Assembly (NCBI RefSeq): GCF_001443045.1 | Contig: NZ_LKPJ01000005.1 | Coordinates: forward strand, 105,072 to 152,898 | Origin: Burkholderia ambifaria | Lineage (GTDB): Bacteria; Pseudomonadota; Gammaproteobacteria; Burkholderiales; Burkholderiaceae | Direction: 5' to 3' | DNA: 47,827 nucleotides | Made by a program: the position numbers and the translations under genes | Part shown: in pieces, positions 17,537 to 27,004 of the stretch | Numbering within the stretch: the stretch's first letter is position 1 | How the letters are laid out: each line of letters opens with the position of its first letter | The notes under the pieces: model-generated | What the model was told of the DNA's origin: nothing | The model's input: the letters and a program-made list of their open reading frames with translations, nothing else | Database searches by the model: none

Positions 17537-19294
17537 ATGAAGCCTGTCGTTCGTCTCACCGCCTCCGCCACGCGCGCGCTGCCGCGCTGGCTGCTGCTCA
17601 CGCTCTGCCTCGTCTACGCGGCGTTCGGCCTGTTCGGCCGCGACCCGTGGAAGAACGAGGATGCGGCGGGCTTCGGCGTGATGTGGACGATGGCCACCGG
17701 CGGCTGGCATGACTGGCTGCTGCCGAATCTCGTCGGCAAGTTCATCACGACCGACGGGCCGCTCGGCTACTGGCTCGGCGCACTGTCGATCCGCGCACTG
17801 GCGCCGTGGGTCGACGCGAGCAACGCGTCGCGCGTCGACACGGGCGTGCTGTTCTGCGTCGCGTGCGCGTTCGTCTGGTACGCCGCCTACCTGCTCGGCC
17901 GGCGCGCCGAGGTTCAGCCGTTCAAGTACGCGTTCGGTGGCGAACCGGAACCGCGTGACTACGGCCGCACGCTCGCCGACGGTGCGCTGCTGATCCTCGT
18001 CGCGTGCTTCGGGCTCGCGGAGCGCGGCCACGAAACGACACCGCAACTCGCGCAGTTCGCGTGGATCGCGATGCTCGTGTACGGCATCGTGCGCGGCATC
18101 GACAAACCGATGCAAGGGGCGCTGTGGTGGGGCGTCGCGATCGGCCTCGTCGGCCTGTCCGGCAACCCGGTGCTCGTCGTCGCGCTGCTCGCCGGCACGG
18201 CTGTGCTGTGGCTCGTCACGCCGGAGATGCGCAACCTGCGCCTGCCGCTGATCGGCGTGCCGCTCGGAGCCGCGATCTTCGCGCTGTGGCCGCTCGCCGC
18301 CCTCAACGCGGCACCCGACGACGCCGCGTGGTTCTTCAACCAGTGGATCCACGGCAGCCTGATGCGCTTCTCGGGCCCGCCGACCGCGGTGCTCGGCTAT
18401 GCGGCGAAGAACCTGCCGCTCTTCACGTGGCCCGCGTGGCCGCTCGCAATCTGGGCCTGGTGGAGCTGGGCCGGCATGCGCCGCCGCGCGCACGTCGCGA
18501 TTCCGCTGTCGGTCGTGGTGCCGCTCATCGCGCTCGTGATCCTGCAGAGCCAGCAGTCGAACCGCATGTACATGCTGCTGCTGCCGCCGCTCGCGGTGCT
18601 CGCCACCTTCGCGCTGCCGACTCTCAAGCGCGGCGCGATCAATGCGTTCGACTGGTTCGCGGTGCTGAGCTTCACGATCCTCGGCACCTTCGTGTGGCTC
18701 GTGTGGCTCGCGTCGCTCACCGGCTTCCCGCATCCGCTCGCGCGCAACCTCGCGCGCCTCGTGCCGGGCTACGAGCCGCACTTCAAGATCCTGTCGTTCA
18801 TCTGCGCGGTGATCGTCACCGTGTGCTGGTGCCTGCTCGCGCGCTGGCGCATCTCGCGCCAGCCGAAGGTGCTGTGGCGCAGCGTCGTGCTGTCGGGTGC
18901 GGGCACCACACTGATGTGGGTGCTGCTGATGACGCTGTGGCTGCCGATCGTCAACTACGGCCGCACCTACAGCGACGTCGCGCAACAGATCGCGTCCCAT
19001 TTGCCGAAGGACTATGAGTGCATCTCGCCTGTCCGGCTCGGCGATGCGCAGATCGCGACCTTCGCGTACTTCGGCGACATGCACTTCGAATTCTCCGGCG
19101 ACTGCGACGTGATCCTGCGCCAGGACCGCGCAGACTTCGGCGAGCCCAGCGCGATGTCGCAATACGTGTGGCGTCTCGTGTGGGAAGGCCGCCGCGTCGC
19201 CGACCGGGACGAGCGCTTCCGCCTGTACGAGCGTATCGAGCGGCCGACGACGCCCGTCAGGCGCCGCGGCCCGCGTCACCGGACGGTCGATTGA
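17537..19294 (+). CDS. Polytopic GT-C (ArnT/PMT-like) glycosyltransferase-like membrane protein
   Basis: 585-aa membrane protein with roughly a dozen hydrophobic segments. After the first helix comes GRDPWKNEDAAGFGVMW (Glu41-Asp42), which matches the acidic first periplasmic loop of ArnT/PMT-type transferases that use polyprenyl-phosphate sugars. LTTDGPLGYWLGALSIR-like spacing (present as ITTDGPLGYW) supports this. A soluble C-terminal domain spans about 490-585. The ATG at 17537 is chosen over the upstream in-frame 17462 start because the hydrophobic region follows directly. The sugar and acceptor are unknown. It ends 2 nt before a MATE gene, so the two form an operon. Confidence 0.72.
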   Translation: MKPVVRLTASATRALPRWLLLTLCLVYAAFGLFGRDPWKNEDAAGFGVMWTMATGGWHDWLLPNLVGKFITTDGPLGYWLGALSIRALAPWVDASNASRVDTGVLFCVACAFVWYAAYLLGRRAEVQPFKYAFGGEPEPRDYGRTLADGALLILVACFGLAERGHETTPQLAQFAWIAMLVYGIVRGIDKPMQGALWWGVAIGLVGLSGNPVLVVALLAGTAVLWLVTPEMRNLRLPLIGVPLGAAIFALWPLAALNAAPDDAAWFFNQWIHGSLMRFSGPPTAVLGYAAKNLPLFTWPAWPLAIWAWWSWAGMRRRAHVAIPLSVVVPLIALVILQSQQSNRMYMLLLPPLAVLATFALPTLKRGAINAFDWFAVLSFTILGTFVWLVWLASLTGFPHPLARNLARLVPGYEPHFKILSFICAVIVTVCWCLLARWRISRQPKVLWRSVVLSGAGTTLMWVLLMTLWLPIVNYGRTYSDVAQQIASHLPKDYECISPVRLGDAQIATFAYFGDMHFEFSGDCDVILRQDRADFGEPSAMSQYVWRLVWEGRRVADRDERFRLYERIERPTTPVRRRGPRHRTVD

Positions 19295-19296
19295 CG

Positions 19297-20670
19297 ATGT
19301 TCGCCGACATCCGTCGGATCGTCGGTCTCGCATGGCCGGTGCTCGTCGGCCAGCTCGCGATCATCGCGTTCGGCGTGATCGACACGGCGATGGTCGGCCG
19401 CTACTCGGCCATCGACCTGGCCGCGCTCGGGCTCGGTTCGTCGATCTATGTGTCGGTCTATATCGGGATGACGGGCATCCTGTCCGCGCTGCAGCCGATC
19501 ACCGGACAGCTGTACGGCGCGCGGCGCTATGCGGAGATCGGCGAGGAAGTCCGCCAGGCGCTGTGGCTCGCGCTGATGCTCGCGGTGCCCGGCTTCCTGC
19601 TGCTGCATTTTCCCGAACCGCTGCTGCACATCGCCCATGCACCGCCCGCGCTGCACGACCGCACCGTCGATTACCTGCGCATCCTGTCGTACGGCCTGCC
19701 GGCGAGCCTCGTGTTCCGGATCTACAACGCGCTGACCAATGCGGCCGGCAAGCCGCGCCTCGCGATGATCCTGCAGGTCGGCGCGCTGCTGCTGAAGTTT
19801 CCGCTCAACGTGTTGTTCATCTTCGGCGGGTTCGGCGTGCCGGCCCTCGGCGGCCCCGGTTGCGGGCTCGCGAGCACACTGATCAACTGGGCGCTCGCGC
19901 TGATCGGCTTCACGCTGCTCGCGAAGCTCGACGTGTTCGCACCGCTCACGATCTTCGCCCGCTTTTGCTGGCCCGTATGGGCGCGCCAGAAGGCGATCCT
20001 GAAGCTCGGCGTGCCGATGGGCCTGTCGTATCTGATCGAGGTCACGTCGTACACGTGCATGGCGCTTTTCATCGCGCAGTTCGGCACAACGACGCTCGCC
20101 GGCCACCAGATTGCCGGCAACATCGGCGCGGTGCTGTACATGACGCCGCTGTCGATCGGCGTCGCAGCCTCGACGCTCGTCGCGCGCGCACTCGGTGCCG
20201 GCCGCCCGGACGAGGCGCGCCTGCTCGGCCGGCACAGCGTGATGCTCGCGTGCGGGATCGCGGCCGCTTACGGCGTGCTCGTGTTTACGCTGCGGCCGCT
20301 GATCGTCAGCGGCTACACGCCGAACCCGGCCGTCGCCGCCGCCGCGCTGCCGCTGGTCGCGATCGTCACCTGCTACCACTTCTTCGATGCGCTGCAGATC
20401 ACGTCCGCATTCGTGCTGCGCGCGTACAAGGTCGCGGTCGTGCCGACCGTGATCTATGCGGTCGCGCTGTGGGGCGTCGGGCTCGGCGGCGGCTACGTGC
20501 TCGGCTTCGACGTCGGCGGCATCGCGCCGGCATGGCTGACCGGCGCGCGCGGCTTCTGGTTCGCGAACACGGTCAGCCTGATGCTCGCGGGCGCGGGCCT
20601 CGCGCTCTACCTGCGACACGTCAGCCGCGCGCAGCTGTCCGTTAGCGCAGACACTCGGCCCGCGGTTTAA
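19297..20670 (+). CDS. MATE family efflux transporter
   Basis: 457-aa inner-membrane antiporter with about 12 helices in two similar halves. The N-terminal half shows [20 protein letters not shown] and [19 protein letters not shown], the family opening. The second half shows [20 protein letters not shown] and [13 protein letters not shown] proteins export cationic drugs or, in some subfamilies, lipids and metabolites, using Na+ or H+. The start is 2 nt after the stop of the GT-C gene. The 3' end overlaps the convergent lipA stop by the shared TTAA at 20667-20670, with no terminator between them. Confidence 0.88.
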   Translation: MFADIRRIVGLAWPVLVGQLAIIAFGVIDTAMVGRYSAIDLAALGLGSSIYVSVYIGMTGILSALQPITGQLYGARRYAEIGEEVRQALWLALMLAVPGFLLLHFPEPLLHIAHAPPALHDRTVDYLRILSYGLPASLVFRIYNALTNAAGKPRLAMILQVGALLLKFPLNVLFIFGGFGVPALGGPGCGLASTLINWALALIGFTLLAKLDVFAPLTIFARFCWPVWARQKAILKLGVPMGLSYLIEVTSYTCMALFIAQFGTTTLAGHQIAGNIGAVLYMTPLSIGVAASTLVARALGAGRPDEARLLGRHSVMLACGIAAAYGVLVFTLRPLIVSGYTPNPAVAAAALPLVAIVTCYHFFDALQITSAFVLRAYKVAVVPTVIYAVALWGVGLGGGYVLGFDVGGIAPAWLTGARGFWFANTVSLMLAGAGLALYLRHVSRAQLSVSADTRPAV

Positions 20671-21632
20671 GCATCCTCCAGCACGTCGGCCGCGTGATAA
20701 GACGATCTCACGAGCGGGCCGGCAACGACTTCCCTGAAACCGAGCGCGAGCCCCGCGTCGCGCCACGCGGCGAACGCCTCGGGGCTCACGTAGCGCCGCA
20801 CCGGCAGATGGTGCGCGGACGGCGCGAGATACTGCCCGAGCGTCAATACGTCGACCTCGTGCGCACGCAGGTCGCGCAGCGTGTCCCGCACCTCGTCGTC
20901 GCGCTCGCCGAGCCCGAGCATCAATCCCGATTTCGTCACGAGCGTCGGCCGCGCGGCCTTCGCCTGCGCGAGCAGTTCGAGCGAACCGCGATAGTCGGCG
21001 CCGGGCCGCGCCGCCCGATACAGCGACGGCACGGTTTCGATATTGTGATTGAACACGTCCGGCCACGCCGACGACAACGCATCGAGCGCACGTGGAACGC
21101 GGCCGCGGAAATCGGGCGTCAGCACCTCGACGCCGATGCCCGGCACGCTCGCGCGCACCGCCGCGATGCAGGCGGCGAAATGCGCGGCCCCACCGTCGCG
21201 CAGGTCGTCGCGATCGACCGACGTGATCACGACGTAGCGCAGCCCGAGCGCCGCGACCGCGGCGGCGAGCCGCGCGGGCTCGTCGGGATCGAGCGGATCA
21301 GGGCGGCCGTGTGCGACGTCGCAGAACGGGCAGCGCCGCGTGCACAGCCCGCCCATGATCATGAAGGTCGCGGTGCGCTGCGCGAAGCATTCGCCGATGT
21401 TCGGGCACATCGCCTCCTCGCAGACGGAATGCAGCCGGTGATCGCGCAGCACGGCCGCCATGTCGGCGACCGCCCCGCTCATCATCGGCCGCGCCCGCAG
21501 CCACGGCGGCTTCGGCAGCGCCGCGCCGACCGCGGGCTCGACGCGCACCGGAATGCGCGCGAGCTTGTCGCGGCTCCTCGCGCCCGGCTGGCCGAGCGCG
21601 GTAAGGCTGGGTCGTTCGAGCGCGGCGGCCAT
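20667..21632 (-). CDS. lipA: Lipoyl synthase paralogue of the aco operon
   Basis: 321-aa radical-SAM enzyme that inserts two sulfurs into octanoyl groups to make lipoate. Both 4Fe-4S clusters are encoded: the auxiliary cluster C71, C76, C82 ([12 protein letters not shown]) and the radical-SAM cluster C97, C101, C104 (CTRRCPFC). The C-terminal RSSYHA serine ligand is present. The length is normal. It lies 2 nt after acoC and ends the aco operon, so it probably lipoylates AcoC when acetoin is used. The housekeeping lipA is presumably elsewhere, which is inference. Its 3' end overlaps that of the convergent MATE gene. Confidence 0.9.
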   Translation of the reverse strand: MAAALERPSLTALGQPGARSRDKLARIPVRVEPAVGAALPKPPWLRARPMMSGAVADMAAVLRDHRLHSVCEEAMCPNIGECFAQRTATFMIMGGLCTRRCPFCDVAHGRPDPLDPDEPARLAAAVAALGLRYVVITSVDRDDLRDGGAAHFAACIAAVRASVPGIGVEVLTPDFRGRVPRALDALSSAWPDVFNHNIETVPSLYRAARPGADYRGSLELLAQAKAARPTLVTKSGLMLGLGERDDEVRDTLRDLRAHEVDVLTLGQYLAPSAHHLPVRRYVSPEAFAAWRDAGLALGFREVVAGPLVRSSYHAADVLEDA

Positions 21633-21634
21633 CG

Positions 21635-22750
21635 TCAGTCTCCGAGAAACGCGACGATCAGGCGGTTCACGTCGGCAGCCGCCTCCATCTGCACCATGTG
21701 ACCGCTGCCGGCGATTACCTCTGCCCGCACGCCATCCGGCAAGCCCTGCGCATGCTGCGCGGGAATCACCTGGTCACGCTCGCCCCAGATCACGAGCGTG
21801 CGCGGCGCGAGCGACCCGACGCGATCGCGGAACACGCGCCGCTGGGTCGCGCCGTCGAACGCGGCGTTCGCTATCTTCTCCAGCGCGACCTGCACGCCTT
21901 CGAGCCGCTTGTACTTGACGAGATCCTCAACCAGTTGGCGCGTGACGAGCGCGCCGTCCGCGAACAGCGCGCCGAGGTGCGGCTTCAGCGTATTGCGGCT
22001 GTTGCCGGCGACGAAGCCGTCGATATAGCTGCGGTTGATGTCGGTGCCGAGCCCGGCGCTCGCGATCAGCGTCAGCGACGCCACACGTTCCGGCGCTCGC
22101 TCGGCCGCCGCCATCGCGACCGCGCCGCCCATCGAATGGCCGATCAGGTGCGCGCGGTCGATGTGTTGCGCATCGAGCAGCGCGAGCACCGCATCGGCCA
22201 GTTCGTCGAGGCTGCCGGTGTCGACCGCCTTGCCCGACTCGCCGTGCCCGGGCAAATCGAGCGCCCACACGGGCCGGTGCGCGGCGAGTTCCGCATGGTT
22301 GAACAGCCAGTTGTTCAGGTCGCCGCCGAAGCCGTGGATCAGCACGGCGGGCGTGCCCGAACCATCGCCCAATTTCAGGAACCGGACCGTGCGTCCGCCG
22401 ATCTGCGCTTTCTCGGGCTGCGGGCCCGCCGCGTCGTCGGCGGCCTCGCTCGGCGTGAAATCGCGCTGGAAATCGGCGATCGCCGCATCGATGTCGGCAT
22501 CACTTGCGTCGGCCGCCGCCACCACGCCGAGCAGCGCACCGACCGGCAGCGTCTCGCCCTCCTGCGCGACCTGCCGGCGCAGCGTGCCGTCGAATGCGCA
22601 CTCGACGCCCGACGAAATCTTGTCGGTCTCGACGTCGAGCACTTCGTCGCCCTTCGTCACGCGCTCGCCAATCGCCTTCAGCCAGCCGTTGACCTGCCCC
22701 TGCTCCATCGACAGCCCCCACTTGGGCATCGTGATCATGTGAATCGACAT
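21635..22750 (-). CDS. acoC: Acetoin dehydrogenase E2 component: lipoyl domain plus alpha/beta hydrolase
   Basis: 371-aa E2 subunit (dihydrolipoamide acetyltransferase) of the acetoin dehydrogenase complex. The N-terminal lipoyl domain (about 4-78) has [15 protein letters not shown] with the lipoylated Lys44. Instead of the usual catalytic CHAT domain there is an alpha/beta hydrolase from about residue 120: [12 protein letters not shown], the nucleophile elbow GHSMGG (Ser206), WGERDQVIP (Asp) and GSGHMVQME (His), a complete catalytic triad. The same architecture is known for Ralstonia and Pseudomonas AcoC. There is no E1-binding PSBD that I can recognise. It starts 4 nt after acoB. Confidence 0.92.
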   Translation of the reverse strand: MSIHMITMPKWGLSMEQGQVNGWLKAIGERVTKGDEVLDVETDKISSGVECAFDGTLRRQVAQEGETLPVGALLGVVAAADASDADIDAAIADFQRDFTPSEAADDAAGPQPEKAQIGGRTVRFLKLGDGSGTPAVLIHGFGGDLNNWLFNHAELAAHRPVWALDLPGHGESGKAVDTGSLDELADAVLALLDAQHIDRAHLIGHSMGGAVAMAAAERAPERVASLTLIASAGLGTDINRSYIDGFVAGNSRNTLKPHLGALFADGALVTRQLVEDLVKYKRLEGVQVALEKIANAAFDGATQRRVFRDRVGSLAPRTLVIWGERDQVIPAQHAQGLPDGVRAEVIAGSGHMVQMEAAADVNRLIVAFLGD

Positions 22751-22754
22751 CGTG

Positions 22755-23759
22755 TCAGCTCCTCGTCTTCAGTACCGCCTGCGCGATTGCGTCGGCGGAC
22801 GGGATGTACAGGTCTTCCAGCACGCCGGCGAACGGCGTGGGCGTATGCGGTGCGGTCACCAGCTCGATCGGCGCCTTGAGCGACCGGAACGCGCGCCGCG
22901 CGACGAGCGCGGCGATGTCGGTCGCGATCGAGCAGCGCGGGTTCGCCTCGTCGACGACCACCACACGCCCGGTGCGCTCCGCGCTTTCGAGGATCGTTTC
23001 CTCGTCGAGTGGCGACGTCGTGCGCAGGTCGATCACGTCGACCTGGATGCCGTCCTTCGCGAGCTTCGCGGCCGCGTCGGTCGCGAGATGCACCATCCGC
23101 CCGTACGTGACGATCGTCGCGTCGTCGCCGTCGCGCACGACATTCGCCTCGCCGAACGGAATCGCATAGGATTCCTCAGGCACGTCGCCTTCGCGCGTGT
23201 AGAGCAGCTTGTGTTCGAGGAAGATCACGGGATCGTTGTCGCGGATCGACTGGATCAGCAGCCCCTTCGCGTCGTAAGGCGTCGACGGGCATACAACCTT
23301 CAGCCCCGGGATATGCGTAAACAGCGACGTGAGCATCTGCGAATGCTGCGCGGCCGCGCGCAGGCCGGCGCCGTACATCGCGCGGATCACGACCGGCGTC
23401 ACGGCCTTGCCGCCGAACATGTAGCGGAACTTCGCCGCCTGGTTGAAGATCTGGTCGAAGCACACGCCCATGAAATCGATGAACATCAGCTCCGCGACGG
23501 GCCGCATTCCGCACGCGGCCGCGCCGACCGCCGCGCCGATGTAGCCGCCTTCCGACAGCGGCGTGTCGAGCACGCGGCCCGGAAACTTGTGGAACAGCCC
23601 CTTCGTCACGCCGAGCACGCCGCCCCATGCGTCGTCCTCGCCCGGCGCGCCCGCGCCGCCTGCATTGTCCTCGCCCATCACGATCACGCTGTCGTCGCGC
23701 GCCATTTCCTGCGCGAGCGCCTCGTTGATCGCCTGCGAATAAGTGATCTTCCTTGCCAT
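22755..23759 (-). CDS. acoB: Acetoin dehydrogenase E1 component, beta subunit
   Basis: 334-aa E1-beta of a thiamine-diphosphate-dependent 2-oxo acid dehydrogenase-type complex. Clear motifs are ITYSQAINEALAQEMARD at the N-terminus, DTPLSEGGYIGAAVGAAACG, FMGVCFDQIFNQAAKFRYM and the C-terminal ELVTAPHTPTPFAGVLEDLY. With AcoA it cleaves acetoin to acetaldehyde and transfers the acetyl unit to lipoyl-AcoC. It lies 61 nt downstream of acoA and 4 nt upstream of acoC. Confidence 0.95.
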   Translation of the reverse strand: MARKITYSQAINEALAQEMARDDSVIVMGEDNAGGAGAPGEDDAWGGVLGVTKGLFHKFPGRVLDTPLSEGGYIGAAVGAAACGMRPVAELMFIDFMGVCFDQIFNQAAKFRYMFGGKAVTPVVIRAMYGAGLRAAAQHSQMLTSLFTHIPGLKVVCPSTPYDAKGLLIQSIRDNDPVIFLEHKLLYTREGDVPEESYAIPFGEANVVRDGDDATIVTYGRMVHLATDAAAKLAKDGIQVDVIDLRTTSPLDEETILESAERTGRVVVVDEANPRCSIATDIAALVARRAFRSLKAPIELVTAPHTPTPFAGVLEDLYIPSADAIAQAVLKTRS

Positions 23760-23820
23760 GTCTGTCTCCTGGGATATTCGGTTCGCCGTGCCGGCTGCCG
23801 GTTGCTGGGTCAGGCCGCGT

Positions 23821-24804
23821 TCACGGGTACGACACGTACACGTCGGTCAGCAGGTCGGTTGCGTCGGGCAGCGGCGCGGCTTTCGCCTGCGCGACCGCGT
23901 CGTCGATCAGCGCCTTCACCTGCGCATCGACCGCGCGCAGGTCGTCGGTCGTCAGCGCTTCGGCACGCACGACGCGCGTTTCGAAATGCTTCAGGCAGTC
24001 CTTCTCGTCGCGCAGCTTCTGCACTTCGCCCGGCGCGCGGTAGGTCTGCGCATCGCCTTCGAAGTGTCCGAAGTAGCGCGTGAACTTTACCTCGACGAGC
24101 GTCGGGCCGCCGCCGTTGCGCGCGCGTGCAACCGCTTCGCCGAGCGCCTCGTGCACCGCGAAGAAGTCGAAACCGTCGACGATCACACCCGGCATTCCGA
24201 AGCCGTTCGCACGATCGGCGATGTTGTCGGTCGCGACCGACCAGCTCGACGACGTCGCTTCCGCATAGCCGTTGTTTTCGGCCACGAAGATCGCCGGCAG
24301 CCGCCACACCGACGCGAGGTTCATCGATTCGAAGATCACGCCCTGGTTCGACGCGCCGTCGCCGAAGAAGCACACGCCGACGCCGCCCGTCTTCTTGTGC
24401 TTCGCCGCCAGCGCTGCACCGCACACGAGCGGGCCGCCCGCGCCGACGATCCCGTTCGCGCCGAGCATCCCCATCGACAGGTCGGCGATGTGCATCGAGC
24501 CGCCCTTGCCGTGACAGACGCCGGTCTTCTTGCCGTAGATCTCGGCCATCATCCCGTGCACGTCGACGCCTTTCGCGATGCAGTGGCCGTGCCCGCGGTG
24601 CGTGGTCGCGACGTAGTCCTCAAGACCGAGGTGCAGCATCGTGCCGACTGCAGATGCCTCCTCGCCCGCATACAAATGGACGAAACCGGGGATTTCGCCG
24701 GTCGCGAACTCGACGTGCAGGCGCTCCTCGAATTCGCGGATCGTGCGCATCAGCCGGTAGGCGTCCAGCAGCTTGTCCCTGCTGAGCTGTGTCGAAACGG
24801 TCAT
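23821..24804 (-). CDS. acoA: Acetoin dehydrogenase E1 component, alpha subunit
   Basis: 327-aa E1-alpha that binds thiamine diphosphate and attacks acetoin. The TPP signature starts with GDG at 148-150 (FFGDGASNQG) and ends with NN at 177-178 (VAENNGY), the canonical spacing. GFVHLYAGEEASAVG and HRGHGHCIAKG are further E1-alpha landmarks. The ATG is preceded by GGAG at suitable spacing. No dihydrolipoamide dehydrogenase (E3, acoL) gene is found in this operon, so a housekeeping E3 is probably shared. The gene follows the SDR gene by 76 nt. Confidence 0.95.
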   Translation of the reverse strand: MTVSTQLSRDKLLDAYRLMRTIREFEERLHVEFATGEIPGFVHLYAGEEASAVGTMLHLGLEDYVATTHRGHGHCIAKGVDVHGMMAEIYGKKTGVCHGKGGSMHIADLSMGMLGANGIVGAGGPLVCGAALAAKHKKTGGVGVCFFGDGASNQGVIFESMNLASVWRLPAIFVAENNGYAEATSSSWSVATDNIADRANGFGMPGVIVDGFDFFAVHEALGEAVARARNGGGPTLVEVKFTRYFGHFEGDAQTYRAPGEVQKLRDEKDCLKHFETRVVRAEALTTDDLRAVDAQVKALIDDAVAQAKAAPLPDATDLLTDVYVSYP

Positions 24805-24880
24805 GTGTGTCTCCTGGTAGGTCTGACTGCGAATGCCGCCGCGGCAACGCCCCGGCGACGGATTGCACGGCCTGCGGCCG

Positions 24881-25657
24881 TCAGTGGAACGTGAAGCCGC
24901 CGTCGACGTTGACGGACTGGCCCGTCACGTTGTCCATCGTCGCGAAGAACAGCGCGAGCCGGCCCATGTCTTCCGGCGTCTGCGCGCGGCCCTGCGGAAT
25001 CAGCGTCAACTGGTGCCGCTGCCACGACGCCTCGACCGTTTCGCCGTCGGTCTTCCACTCGTCGGACAGCCGGTCCCACATGTAGGTACGGACGATGCCG
25101 GGGCAGATCGCGTTGACGGTCACGCCGTCGCGCGCGAGCTCCTTCGCGAGCGCATTGGTGAAGCCGACGACCGCGAATTTCGATGCGCTGTAATGGGCGA
25201 GATTCGGAAAGCCTTCCTTTCCCGCGATCGACGCGACGTTGATGATCCGGCCGCGACCCTGCGCCTTCAGATGCCCGAGCGCCGCCCGGCAGCCGAGGAA
25301 CGTGCCCTTTGCGTTCACGTCCATCACGAAATCCCAGTCACGCTCTGTCAGTTCAGCGACCGGATGAATGCTGATCACGCCCGCACAATTCACAAGGATG
25401 TCGAGCCCGCCGAGTTCGGCGATCGCCTGTGCGACCATCGCGTCGACCTGTGCGGCCTGCGTGACGTCGACCTGCGCAATCGTCGCTCGGCGGCCCAGCG
25501 CGCGCACCTCGCGCGCGGTGGCGTCGAGCGCGTCGTCGAGCAGATCGGCCAGCAGGATGTCGGCGCCGGCACCGGCGAGCGACAGCGCAATGCCGCGGCC
25601 GATGCCGCGCGCGCCGCCCGTGACGATGGCGACCTGTCCTTCGAGAGGGGTTGTCAT
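24881..25657 (-). CDS. SDR family oxidoreductase, probable acetoin/diacetyl reductase (butanediol dehydrogenase)
   Basis: 258-aa classical short-chain dehydrogenase. The NAD(P) loop is TGGARGIG (13-20), the structural NCAG starts at residue 90, and the catalytic set is Ser143, Tyr156 and Lys160 (YSASK). The length is normal. Its place between acoX and acoA in a clear acetoin operon suggests it interconverts 2,3-butanediol and acetoin, feeding the dehydrogenase. That specificity comes from context; the fold alone cannot fix the substrate. The gaps to acoX (57 nt) and acoA (76 nt) fit one operon. Confidence 0.85.
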   Translation of the reverse strand: MTTPLEGQVAIVTGGARGIGRGIALSLAGAGADILLADLLDDALDATAREVRALGRRATIAQVDVTQAAQVDAMVAQAIAELGGLDILVNCAGVISIHPVAELTERDWDFVMDVNAKGTFLGCRAALGHLKAQGRGRIINVASIAGKEGFPNLAHYSASKFAVVGFTNALAKELARDGVTVNAICPGIVRTYMWDRLSDEWKTDGETVEASWQRHQLTLIPQGRAQTPEDMGRLALFFATMDNVTGQSVNVDGGFTFH

Positions 25658-25714
25658 GACGATGTCTCCTTGATGATCGTTATGGATGTCGAAGTCTTGC
25701 GTGAAACCGGATGC

Positions 25715-26773
25715 TCATTCGAGCCACGCGCCGGCGTCGCGCAATACCTGCCGAGACGACGCGTAACGCAGCGTGCGGCCGACATCGACCGTCAGCGGCC
25801 CGCACCAGTCGAGCGCGATCTCGTAGCGGTCGCCGCGCGCGACCTCGATCTCGCGCTCGCCGTCGAACGCGAGCGTGCCGTGCTCGAACGGAATCATCTG
25901 CCACGCACCCGGTTCGAGCCGTTCGCAGCTGCGCATCACCACGCGATCGACGCGGCCGGGGGCGATCGGCGCGACGAGCGGCGTGCCGGCTGTCTTGCCG
26001 TCGGCGGCGAAGCGCATCGCAAGCCCGTGCGGCGCGCTGCGCTCGAGCGGCGCCCACGCGCCGCCGAGTGCGGACAACCCGATGCCGTCCGGCTCCGCGA
26101 AGGTCAAGTAGAGCGTGTCGATATCGTCGGGCGCCGAAATCGCGCGCGCGCCGATGAAGCGCTGGCGTGCCGCGCACACGTCGACGAGCGCGATCTCCTC
26201 GCGCCCCGCGTTCGCACCCGCGACGCAGCGCACGACAAGCCGCTTGTTGCGCACGAACGCGACCTCGGCCGGCACGGCGCCGGTCGCGGCGAGTCCTGCC
26301 GCGACGCCCGCGACGGTCGCCTCGCGATGTTCGGGAAACGCGTTGTTGGTACCGGTGGACAGCGCGACGAGCGGTGTCGCACCGCAATGCGCGGCCACCG
26401 CGCGATGGGTGCCGTCGCCGCCGAGCACGACGATCAGCGCGACTTCCATCCGGTTCATGTACGCGGCGCCCGCCTGTGTGTCTGCGACGGAATCCGAGAT
26501 CGGCAGGTCGACGAATTCGACGTCGGGCCAGCGCTCGTGCGGCGCGACCGCGCGATGCGTATCGAGCGCACGCATCAGCAGCGTCGCGATGCCCGTCCTG
26601 TCGCGCAAGGTCAGCACGCGCTCGACGCCCATCGCGCCGAGGCCGGCGAGCAGGCGCACGACCATGTTGGCCTTTTCCGCGGTCGGGAACACGGATGCAT
26701 GCGTCGTCAGGCGGCGAATGTCGCGCCCCGATGCGGGGTTCGCGATCACGCCAACGGTCACGGGCGTCGTCAC
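25715..26773 (-). CDS. acoX: AcoX, ATP-NAD kinase-like protein of acetoin catabolism
   Basis: 352-aa protein of the NAD-kinase-like fold. IANPASGRDIRRL at the N-terminus, the nucleotide-binding VLGGDGTHRAV (GGDGT at 118-122) and STGTNNAFPEHRE are diagnostic. The start is the GTG at 26773, with GGAG 8 nt upstream. The frame is open upstream to 27163, but that part crosses the sigma-54 promoter and has no homology. AcoX is commonly found in aco operons (Ralstonia, Pseudomonas, Burkholderia), yet its function there is not established and it appears dispensable in Ralstonia studies as I recall. It is the first gene of the operon. Confidence 0.88.
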   Translation of the reverse strand: MTTPVTVGVIANPASGRDIRRLTTHASVFPTAEKANMVVRLLAGLGAMGVERVLTLRDRTGIATLLMRALDTHRAVAPHERWPDVEFVDLPISDSVADTQAGAAYMNRMEVALIVVLGGDGTHRAVAAHCGATPLVALSTGTNNAFPEHREATVAGVAAGLAATGAVPAEVAFVRNKRLVVRCVAGANAGREEIALVDVCAARQRFIGARAISAPDDIDTLYLTFAEPDGIGLSALGGAWAPLERSAPHGLAMRFAADGKTAGTPLVAPIAPGRVDRVVMRSCERLEPGAWQMIPFEHGTLAFDGEREIEVARGDRYEIALDWCGPLTVDVGRTLRYASSRQVLRDAGAWLE

Positions 26774-26894
26774 GGGCTTGTCTCCATCCAGTGGGCCAGC
26801 GCTCGCGCACCGGCCCTGCATGTGTCGTCCGCCGTCATCGAGGGCAGCGGATCGTCTTCGCCGACGCGACTGCGCCGGGCTTGCCCGTGACATC

Positions 26895-26910
26895 TGCAAG
26901 CGGCGTGCCA
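26895..26910 (-). promoter_or_regulatory. Sigma-54 (-24/-12) promoter of the aco operon
   Basis: On the minus strand TGGCACGCCGCTTGCA matches the consensus TGGCAC-N5-TTGCA exactly, with the -24 GG and -12 GC at the right distance. It would start transcription near 26885, giving a leader of about 110 nt before acoX. AcoR, encoded divergently, is a sigma-54 activator, so promoter and regulator agree. Confidence 0.9.
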
Positions 26911-27004
26911 TCGTGTGTGCAATGACCGGGAAACCCGCGCGCAAACTGGCTCGGCGGACATCCACGCCACCGACATCTGCTGCTGTTGCAGCTCGGCGCG
27001 CCGC

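Noticed and set aside
17030..19333. 767-codon minus-strand open frame
   Set aside because: Antisense to rpmE2 and the GT-C gene. The composition is Arg/His/Asp-rich with no recognisable motif.
24833..26890. 685-codon plus-strand open frame over the aco genes
   Set aside because: Antisense to the SDR gene and acoX, whose catalytic motifs are intact. The translation is low-complexity and Arg-rich.
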